Assembly (NCBI GenBank): GCA_023231475.1
Contig: JALJEE010002056.1
Coordinates: 1-31,754, forward strand
Reading direction: 5' to 3'
Origin: Seison nebaliae
Lineage: Eukaryota; Rotifera; Pararotatoria; Seisonacea; Seisonidae
Length of the DNA: 31,754 bases
The translations under genes and the position numbers were made by a program. The notes under the pieces were generated by a model. That model was not told the origin of the DNA. It ran no database searches and was given only the letters and a program-made list of their open reading frames with translations. This document shows, piece after piece, positions 24,435 to 31,754 of this stretch (its first letter is position 1; the number at the start of each line of letters is the position of its first letter).

Positions 24435-24910
24435 AACTTCCTCCCTCTTTTTCAAAGATATAAAACTGGTTAAGAAGTTAAAATGAAAAACTCCTTTTGT
24501 TGTTTGTGATAATTTTAGAACACGCTACTTGAATAATGATATAAATTAATTTTTTTTAGTCCAACGACTAACTTAACATTTTTTGAAAATTAAAAATAAA
24601 GCTTAATTGTTCCATGACCACGTTATATGTAATTAATCATAAATTAATCACTATCACCAATAATATGTCAAATTTATATAAATTACCGTTTTATGTCAAT
24701 CACATTTTATCGATCTTCAATTTTATAAAAAATCATCGATTAAGAAAAATATTAATAATTATATTTCACATATTTCCAGGTTGAAGAACATGGAAATAAT
24801 AATTTAAATGATATTTTAATCGAAAGAAAATAATAGGAGTAGAAGATTTATTAGAAATAATGGTTCTTAAACGAATGTTGTTTTTGTTGATGAATTATGA
24901 TATCGATGAT
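24435..24910. other. spacer between the two RPL41 copies
   Basis: AT-rich and without a coding frame. It should contain the promoter of copy A (right after 24434) and the 3' end of copy B, for which a minus-strand AATAAA at 24852-24847 lies about 60 bases past the stop. Confidence 0.55.
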
Positions 24911-25087
24911 TTACTTCGATCTATCCCAAAATGGAAATATTAAAGAAGAAAAATTAGAAATTAAACCTTTGTCGCATCTTCCTGCGTTTGCGCTTCAAAC
25001 GTCGTACTCGCTTCTTCTTCCACTGTTGAAGGAGATTATGAACAAATGACGGAATAATGAAAAAGAAATAAAAACCTTTGCTCTCAT
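24911..25087 (-). CDS. RPL41: 60S ribosomal protein L41 (eL41), copy B
   Basis: Same gene structure as copy A: exons 25076-25087 (MRAK), 24967-25022 (56 bp) and 24911-24920 (Arg completed, Ser, Lys, TAA), with introns of 53 and 46 bp. The encoded 25-residue peptide is identical to that of copy A. Exon 2 differs by one silent base (CGC for CGT). Exon 1 reads AGA GCA AAG where copy A has CGT GCG AAA, and exon 3 uses TCG AAG for TCC AAA. Intact splice sites, stop and polyadenylation signal in both copies argue that both are working genes rather than one gene and a pseudogene; the presence of introns rules out a processed copy. Confidence 0.93.
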
Positions 25088-26432
25088 CTTACACTAACTG
25101 AAATTAGTTGGAAAATTCGAACCCAAGATATGACCAAAGATACAAATCTTAAGAATAATTTTTCTTCTTATATTTTTCAATTGAATTCTGTAGGACTTAT
25201 AAATACGTTAGAATAAACGAGTAAACATTGTAAATGCTAAGAAAATTCTTTATTTAGTCGTATCATTCACATCAAATTTCATTCAATACTTTGGCTTCTT
25301 TTATTGAGCCAACGGAGCAAATACATTCATATTTTTACAGATACCTTAATTTTTTTGTTATATAAAATTTCAGGACAGAACTGTAGCCAAGTATAGATTT
25401 CAGTACCTTAAATTAGTGAATAGTATTCACTGAATATTCATAATTTAATAATTAAAAATTAGTCAATTAATTTTAAGGGAAATTGATTTTGAAATATGAG
25501 ATAATATATAGATGAGTTTCGGTCTCACGCATTCCACATTCAACCACTCTATCATCGATTATTGAATAAATTTGATAAAGTTCAATTGTCTAGACTCTAG
25601 AACATTATTTTTCTGTTATGATTATTTTAAAAATGATATTCATATTCAATGTCTTGATAAAAATTGATATGGCTTTTTTATTAAGTTGTCGTAAGGAGGT
25701 CAAAAACTGAAAAAAGAGACATTCTCATCTGGAATAATAGACACCTAAATTTTTTGCTTTTAAAAGAATTACGAAGATAATTTTAAGGAGTCACATTATC
25801 ATGGGAACGCAAATAATGTGAATATTATGGTAGTTAAGTGATGTTTTCTAGAATCAAATTTGTTAATAATTGGCACGAAATCGTTGTCCTAAGCACATCT
25901 TCATTGTTGGTCTTCGTGTTGATATGGTGATCGAAGGAAACTTTGCAACAAATTTGTTAGTTGTGTTTCCAGCCTCAAATAATCAATTGACTAATATTAT
26001 TGATTATATGCATTTGGTTTCCGTTTTTTTTCAAATTCTATTAATCACCGGAAATTTCATTAAAAACTGGCACAATGTACGAGGTCTAAATTTCTTGAGT
26101 TCGGGAGATTTCTTATTGGGATAAGAATAATTGTGAAATAAAGCATATTTTCCTGTTTTGATCTTACATTACTTGTTAGAGAGTGGAGAATCAATAAAAC
26201 TGTTTTTTATTTGTTTTTCTTGTTTGAGCATAATTGTTGGAATCAATTTTATTAATTGAATATTCTTATGTGTCAATTGTTCGTAAAATCGATATAAAAT
26301 TGAGTAGATTTTTTGTTAGAAATTAAATAGGTATGTTATTTTCATGAATCATTTCGAATAATCGAAATCGACAGTCGTCTCATTTTCTATTAAATTTTGT
26401 GTCCAATCGAATTTACACTAGAAAGAAGAAAT
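25088..26432. other. intergenic DNA between RPL41 and the DEG/ENaC gene
   Basis: This is a divergent intergenic region, so it should hold promoters for both RPL41 copy B (left) and the channel gene (right). A plus-strand frame lacking an early ATG (about 25870-26121) has some protein-like composition and is followed by AATAAA at about 26139, but it has no recognisable domain or splice partner. No other gene is visible. Confidence 0.45.
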
Positions 26433-29400
26433 ATGAAAAAGAATCGTGTTTCGAGTGCCTTGGAGCAAAATGATGAAAAGGCTCTGATGGATAAACCGTT
26501 AGATGAATCGATTGAATATAAATTTGCAACAAGAACATCTATGCATGGATTGGCATGGGTAGCGGAATCGGAACAACATCTCAGGAAATTTTTATGGATT
26601 ATGGTAGTGATCGCATTTCTCGGTCTATTATCATATCAGACATATGACAATGTAAAGCTCTACATTTCTCATCCGACTGCAGCAAAGATAGAAATTAAAA
26701 GAGATTCCAAATTGCAATTTCCTTCTGTCACTTTCTGTAATTTGAATGTGTTTGAATTCCTTCTTCTTTCTAATTGATTAAGTTTTTCTTTTTCAGTTAT
26801 CGAAAATCAAAACTTCGAGATGTTTCGAAGAAATTCCTCCGTATTTATGGTTCGGCCGTTATAACTGGACAGAAGACGAGTACTAATATGTCAGTTTATG
26901 ATGATGTATCAAATGATGAACTTCGATTCTATTTGCAAGAGAATCCTTCGATGACGGAAACATTAAATGATTTATTTTTGCCAATCGCCGAAAATTTATT
27001 TCATAATTATTCGAAGAAAGGTTTCACTCCAATGCTAAATACGGTTTTCGCTGCTGTTATTCTGCAACGACAATTTGCCGATATCGATCATGATCACGCT
27101 GAAGACGATCATGATGATGAAGGAGAGGATGATTACTATTATGAGGCCGATGTTGTCAGTTACAATTTCTCGTTGACAGGAAAAACGATGAAGGATTGTA
27201 CTCAAGCGATGTATAACCGAATTGCACATAGTGGACAAATGTTGTCCTTTTATGAGATGCAACAAGATTATGACAGTTGACAATTTTTCTTTTCTATGTT
27301 AATTCTACAAACATTCATTCAGAATTCAGATATGAAGACTTTGAAGATGATGATGATGATGATCATGATGATCATGATGATCCTGAGAACAGATTAGAAC
27401 CTCTTACTTTACCTCCTCCCCTTGGTAGTACTCCTCTACCTACTGGTACTCCTGGTACTCCTTCTGCGTTTCCTACTCCTGGTTCTACGCCTGCGTTACC
27501 CGGTTCTACACTATCGGTTCCATTTCCATCAACTGTTGGCTACTCGGGTTAGTTTTTTGATGCTTTCAATATGAATAATAGTTCAAATATATAATTGGAA
27601 AATTAGACGATTTCATTCTAAGTTTGGTCAGAAATCAATTACAATACGGTTTGTATGACTATTGGAAGGAATATGGTACGGATGTTAAGTATTATGAGGA
27701 AGACGAAGACAGTTTCCAAGATTTCGCCCAACATTATGACGAAGATATTCATGACGGTTTAAATTACATAACTGACGCATTGGCGGCAAGCGACGTGGAA
27801 GAAATTCATAACGTGTTAACGAATTTGCATTGTGAAAATGAATTATATCACATGATGGAATTATTTATGTTTTATATCAGTAACGTATTTGTTAAGGAAG
27901 AACAAAGAGAGACATTAAACAAGCTCGGTTCATTCAAAACATTTTACTCTTTTATATTTTAATTTTAATTGTTTTATAATCTTCAAGTTACGAACAAAAA
28001 ATTGAACTTTTTAAGTCTTCTTTCCTTCGCTGGATTCGACATATCCACTTCTTTGTTGTATTGTCGATATGGAAAGATGAAGTGTTCAGCAAATGTTCAA
28101 ATTTTTTAATAATAAAAATTCAACATTTAAAAATATCTTTCAGGATTTTCTACCAATCACCACGGAAATGGGCCGTTGTTATATTTTCAATACTTTCACT
28201 ACAAATTCTTCAGCGGTTAAATATCAGACGGGTCCCGGAAAAGATCTGGGCTTAAACGTTAATGATTTTTTAAATTTATAATCCTTTCAACATTTATCAT
28301 CGACTTTAAAGGTTGCTTTTGATACCCAACAATATGAAAGGTTTTATGTCCGTGGAATTGGCTCTTCTGAATCAGATGTTGGTCTGAAAATTCTGTTACA
28401 TAACGACATCGATTATCCCAACATTGAACAAAGTGGAAATATCATTTCACCTGGAAAAACCATTAATATGGAAATTGAACAAAGCAATGTTTTTATTCAT
28501 TCAAAAAATTTCTTCTATTAATGATTATTTAAATAATTTTTTCAGGACTATAATTTGCCTGTAAAGAAATGGGGACAGTGTAACGATACAGAGATCGTAG
28601 ATGATATTTCTAAGAAGAATGGAATTACTAAATATGCTTTAAGCAGTTGCATTTATGATTGCAAAGCAAAATTTATCTATAGCAATTGTGGTTGTTATAC
28701 TTATTATGACAGAAGTTTATTCTAAAGTAATTTCTAATGTTCTAATATTTCCAAGGAATCAATGAAACGATGTCAAGAAATGTCACATGTAAAAGTTATG
28801 ACCAGGCGCTTTGTGTCGGAGAATATTCAAGTCTCATTTTTAAAATTGAATTATGAACTCTAAATTTATTCTCTTCTTTTTAAAAGATAAATTTCAAATC
28901 GACAGTCATTGTAAACATTGTACCATTCCATGTTCCATCCGTAAATTTCGTCAACGAACATCCTATGGAGAATTACAAAAATATTTATTTGACGCCACAA
29001 TGAAAAAGAAAGCGAAGGAATGTTCAGAAAGTAAATCAAACTCGACCTCTGACGATAATGGTTGTCTTGACGCCGACGATTGGAAGTTTAATATTCTTTT
29101 TCTCTTCTATTCTTAATATTCTCTCTCTCTCTCTCTCTCTCATTTTATAGATCAAACATTGTTTTTGCCTCAATATATTATCCTGATTTGATATACGAGG
29201 CTAGGACTCAGTTAAAAGGAATTGAATTTATTACAATTTTCAGTTAGTAAATAAATATCTGTGAAATTCAAATGTTTTCATTCAATTAGGCAATATTGGA
29301 GGAACTATGGGCTGCTGTATTGGAATGAGTTTTGTTACGTTAATTGAATTTATCGATTTTATTGTGATGAAATGCATTGCACGACGACGATTATCTAAAG

Positions 29401-29444
29401 CAAGAAAACGAGCTAAAGAAGACTTAAAGTATGTCTCATACTAA
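26433..29444 (+). CDS. degenerin/epithelial sodium channel (DEG/ENaC) family subunit
   Basis: Twelve exons: 26433-26749, 26797-27275, 27323-27547, 27607-27927, 27988-28094, 28144-28257, 28312-28488, 28546-28714, 28756-28830, 28887-29085, 29151-29242, 29290-29444. They stay in frame for 809 residues. Members are trimeric, amiloride-type cation channels. Visible marks are TSMHG (35-39, with the His-Gly gating motif), TM1 (about 53-70), FPSVTFCNLN (96-105), LLYCRYGKMKC, GRCYIFNTF, GLKILLH, a cysteine cluster ending CIYDC...NCGCYTYY, CKHCTIPC, and TM2 after NIGGTMG with selectivity filter Gly-Met-Ser (770-772). The tail is basic. Between the post-TM1 region and LLYC lies an Asp/His/Glu-rich tract (200-220 and 272-286) followed by a Pro/Thr/Gly/Ser tract (295-336), which is unusual for the family. 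An AATAAA lies at 29604-29609. The ATG at 26433 is the first in frame before TM1. Subfamily (pickpocket-like or other) is unresolved. Confidence 0.92.
29121..29141 (+). repeat. (CT)n microsatellite inside an intron of the DEG/ENaC gene
   Basis: Ten and a half CT units sit 9 bases before the AG of the acceptor of exon 11, so the repeat is itself the polypyrimidine tract of that splice site. Confidence 0.9.
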
Positions 29445-30021
29445 AATGATCCAAAGTAAGTGGGTATTCGAGATAAACTGAAATGGAATACTTAATATAT
29501 TTTATTAAATTGGTATTCATCTATTTCAATTTCGCTGATGTCTATAGATATTCAACTTTAAACTATTATACTTATATTGACATATCATTCTTTTCGACAA
29601 CAAAATAAATTAATTGAATTAAATTACGTTTATAATAAACGATAAAGGAAACGTAACTTCTGAACTCACAACGTAAGAATCAGGTACAGGATGAGGATGA
29701 TGATATCAAGGATGAGAATAATATCTAAACATTTAATACTCACGTCAGAAATATATGTAAGAACATTGACTTATTAATTGTTAATCGATATATTAAATTT
29801 CAGAAATTTCTTATCAATATTAATGGTTTATCGATGAAAATGTAATAAGCATTATTGGTAAATTACCAATAATTACCAATGGTAATAATGGATCCAAAAC
29901 TATAGAGGATGTCATATTTACCACTTAATACCATTTAAAAATGTTGTAGATCTCTTTGAAAAAAATTTGAAAAAAAAAGAAATATCAGTTATTAGTAAAT
30001 TTTATTATATTTTAATTTGAT
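29445..30021. other. 3' flank of the DEG/ENaC gene
   Basis: Contains the likely polyadenylation signal AATAAA (29604-29609) and overlapping palindromes at 29852-29886. No gene is visible before the LINE fragment. Confidence 0.55.
29852..29886. repeat. two overlapping palindromes built on ATTACCAAT
   Basis: A 21-base perfect palindrome (29852-29872, odd centre) overlaps by one base a 15-base perfect palindrome (29872-29886). Both are made from TTGGTAAT and its complement. AT-rich composition makes this less surprising than a GC-rich palindrome. Confidence 0.7.
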
Positions 30022-30925
30022 GTGATCGATGATCGAGTGATATCGGCTTTCTCCTCCATAGCAGCTGGGAACACACCGGATATGGTTCTGTGTTTTCTTC
30101 GTCAATTATGCTTCTTTTCCACCGTGTTTGTATCACTCGATCATACTCTGGGAACTCCTTTTCAGGCCAACAATGGCGTCATCAAGGTTCCATCCGGGGA
30201 ACAACAACATTAACGGCATTCGAATCCCCGTAGCACCCGCATACGCTGACGACATTCTCATACTTGCTACTTCCCCACGACAACTCATTCGAATTCGCGA
30301 AAGAGCACAGATTCTGTTGGCGGAAGTGTCAATTCAGATAAATCCGACGAAAACTGTTGTCCTTTCCACAGCTCCCTCTGTCCTGAGGAATATCTTTCTT
30401 TCTCCTTCCCCAAATCATACGTTCGTAGGAGTTCTTCTCGATTCAAAAATGATGGCATCCGCCTCACTGGATCACATCCAAAATAAATTCGTCCATGCAT
30501 CATTCTCATTCGTAGCAAGATCTAACAATATATTGTAATATATATTGTAAGTATCTTCCACTCTCAATCCGAATTGGTGTTTTCTCTTCACTTGTCCTCC
30601 CATTATATGGACTCGACTCACTATTATTCGTCTCCAACAGCTCATTCCTCAGAATGGACCGAACTTACAACAACATCGTCCGTCGACTTATTGGCTGCTT
30701 CCGAAGAATTAGTCGGAATCTTATTTTCGCAGTCACCTATATTCATCAATTTCCTATTCTATATTGTCGACGTATTTTCCGCAGACTTTTCCGGGGCTCT
30801 TCCCCGACATCTCATCTTTCATTCAACGATGTATCACATCGAATCATTCCATCTTTTCTCACACCCTCGTATATTATTCGATAAACCACCCACCTCTTTC
30901 TATTGAATTACCCCGATTGAAACAA
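30022..30925 (+). mobile_element. decayed non-LTR retrotransposon (LINE) fragment, reverse transcriptase and C-terminal part
   Basis: The region reads as the 3' part of a LINE ORF2 on the plus strand. In order it shows FQANNGVI (like the GV-QG motif before the RT core), then GIRIPVAPAYADDILILA with the catalytic YADD, then INPTKT and FVGVLLDS, and in another frame LVLPLYGLDS and RRLIGCF, which match the conserved region after the RT. It is broken: the frame changes at least twice (about 30190 and 30540), and the segment between GVI and YADD is far shorter than in complete elements, so an internal deletion is likely. No endonuclease domain is present. Base composition is richer in C and G than the neighbours. 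The clade cannot be set with confidence. Confidence 0.75.
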
Positions 30926-31304
30926 ATCAGTCTAGCGCTCTGAGGATTCCCTATATAGGAATTTACAGATTTATTTTATATTTTTTTTCCTTTCTTTCTT
31001 TCTTTCTTTAAATAAATAAATAAATAATATTTATTATTAAAAAAATTTGTTCATTATTTGCATATAGCGTAAAATAGCACAATGAAGAAATATAAATATG
31101 TCAAATATAAATATTAGTTTTTATTGGTATGGTGTAAATATTCAAATACTTATATGATTACGTATTATGTCTTTTTACTCATCTCGGATTGTGAATGATC
31201 AGGCTCCAAAATGTCTGTGTCCTGAGCAGTTTTGTCTTCTTTTTTTAAACTGTCAATTATCAAACTTAGAAAATAAATATTGAAATTAAAAATATTATAA
31301 ATAT
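30926..31304. other. possible LINE 3' tail and intergenic DNA
   Basis: The end of the LINE frame is followed by about 60 bp of AT-rich sequence and then by a TTTC run and an AAAT run (listed separately). The rest, to the stop of the next minus-strand gene, has no gene and probably includes that gene's 3' UTR. Confidence 0.45.
30989..31027. repeat. (TTTC)n followed by (AAAT)n
   Basis: About five TTTC units (30989-31009) pass directly into about four AAAT units (31010-31027). Short tandem tails of this kind often mark the 3' end of a non-LTR element, here about 60 bp past its last readable codon. Confidence 0.75.
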
Positions 31305-31754
31305 TTATAACTTTGCTTGGTTTTGTATTTTGACATCTTGTGGAACTATTTCAGTTAGTTCAGGTTCTCGTCGTTCAATAAAGCAACATCCACAACAACA
31401 ACAAAGAAGAATAACAAGCCCTATAATCGTTCCTGACACAATCATAGCATGTTTTTGAGCAGCGTTTAATTGAATTGTTTCCTCGTCGAGCTGAAAAGGA
31501 GCTAAAATAAAATTGATATAATCATTGTTAATCAAATGTTAATAATAATCATTAAAATTTCTATTTTTCAGTTAAAGGAAATTCAAATTCTTTTGACGAA
31601 CTAACCTTCCCACGAATGGTCTTTATGGTCATGGTAATAAACGATAACTTCGTCATTAATCCTCCGATTACATTGCAACATAGTTTCATCATTAATTTCT
31701 TGTGAGGGTTTTTGTTTACTTAACAACAATTTCGCCCACTTATCACTCAATTTG
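31305..31754 (-). CDS. 3' end of a single-pass membrane protein gene, partial
   Basis: Two exons are visible: 31606-31754 (cut by the window edge) and 31305-31501 (TAA at 31305-31307), joined in frame over a 104-bp intron with GTTAGT donor and TTTTAG acceptor. The visible 113 residues have a charged outer part (LSDKWAKLLL, one Cys in LQCNRRIND, then HDHKDHSW), a membrane segment beginning MIVSGTIIGLVILL and ending in CCCCGCC, and a short acidic tail (RREPELTEIVPQ). This is the layout of a type I membrane protein with a possibly palmitoylated juxtamembrane cysteine cluster. I do not recognise the family; the informative part lies outside the window. Confidence 0.7.

Noticed and set aside
25870-26124. 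84-codon plus-strand frame beginning with TTG
   Set aside because: No proper start, no recognised domain; the AATAAA after it is expected by chance in AT-rich DNA.
26397-26432. Upstream extension of the DEG/ENaC frame from a TTG codon
   Set aside because: Eukaryotic genes start at ATG; the ATG at 26433 leaves a normal-length cytoplasmic N-terminus before the TSMHG motif.
28061-28255. Frame reading MSIWKDEVFS... across exons 5 and 6 of the channel gene
   Set aside because: The other frame, with splicing at 28094 and 28144, gives the family motifs LLYCRYGKMKC and GRCYIFNTF.
30285-30518. Minus-strand frame within the LINE fragment
   Set aside because: Antisense shadow of the reverse-transcriptase frame that carries YADD.
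1-31754. CRISPR arrays, bacterial operons, ribosomal RNA, snRNA genes and LTR or virus-derived elements
   Set aside because: No spaced direct repeats, Shine-Dalgarno-led gene runs, rRNA or snRNA core sequences, long terminal repeats or capsid/envelope-like frames were seen.

Overview
The window is nuclear DNA from an AT-rich, intron-bearing animal, most likely a small arthropod (I lean towards a mite, by inference only). The reasons are: GT-AG introns that are mostly 45-100 bp; a homothorax/Meis homeobox gene with long Asn/Gln/Ser/Thr runs of the kind common in AT-rich arthropod genomes; a long degenerin/ENaC channel gene; and a eukaryotic tRNA-Val. Nothing bacterial, viral or CRISPR-like was seen. 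Because all exon joins were worked out by eye from reading frame, splice dinucleotides and family conservation, they are models rather than transcripts.

Layout from left to right. 594-1260 (-) is a small four-transmembrane, tetraspanin-like gene in three exons. 2761-2927 is a MITE-like element with 39-bp inverted ends. 3767-8618 (-) is homothorax/Meis, ten coding exons and about 1060 residues, with a complete Meis domain and a complete TALE homeodomain split over three exons. 8619-21730 is a 13-kb stretch with no convincing gene, probably the 5' flank, untranslated exons and regulatory DNA of homothorax. 21731-23505 (-) is PGS1, the mitochondrial phosphatidylglycerophosphate synthase, in two exons. 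23821-23893 (-) is tRNA-Val(UAC). 24251-24434 (-) and 24911-25087 (-) are two tandem complete copies of RPL41, a 25-residue ribosomal protein whose three coding exons (12, 56 and 10 bp) escape ordinary ORF finding. 26433-29444 (+) is a 12-exon DEG/ENaC channel gene of about 809 residues with an unusual Asp/His-rich plus Pro/Thr/Gly-rich extracellular insert. 30022-30925 (+) is a decayed non-LTR (LINE) reverse-transcriptase fragment ending near simple repeats. 31305-31754 (-) is the 3' end of a single-pass membrane protein gene that runs off the window.

The genes do not form a pathway. They are ordinary neighbours: a transcription factor, a cardiolipin-pathway enzyme, translation components (tRNA-Val and two RPL41 copies) and membrane proteins. 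I found no new multi-gene system. The observations most worth a second look are the tandem RPL41 pair, the charged/proline insert in the DEG/ENaC finger region, the 22-bp perfect GC-rich palindrome at the left end, the MITE, and several structured or GC-richer islands in non-coding DNA.
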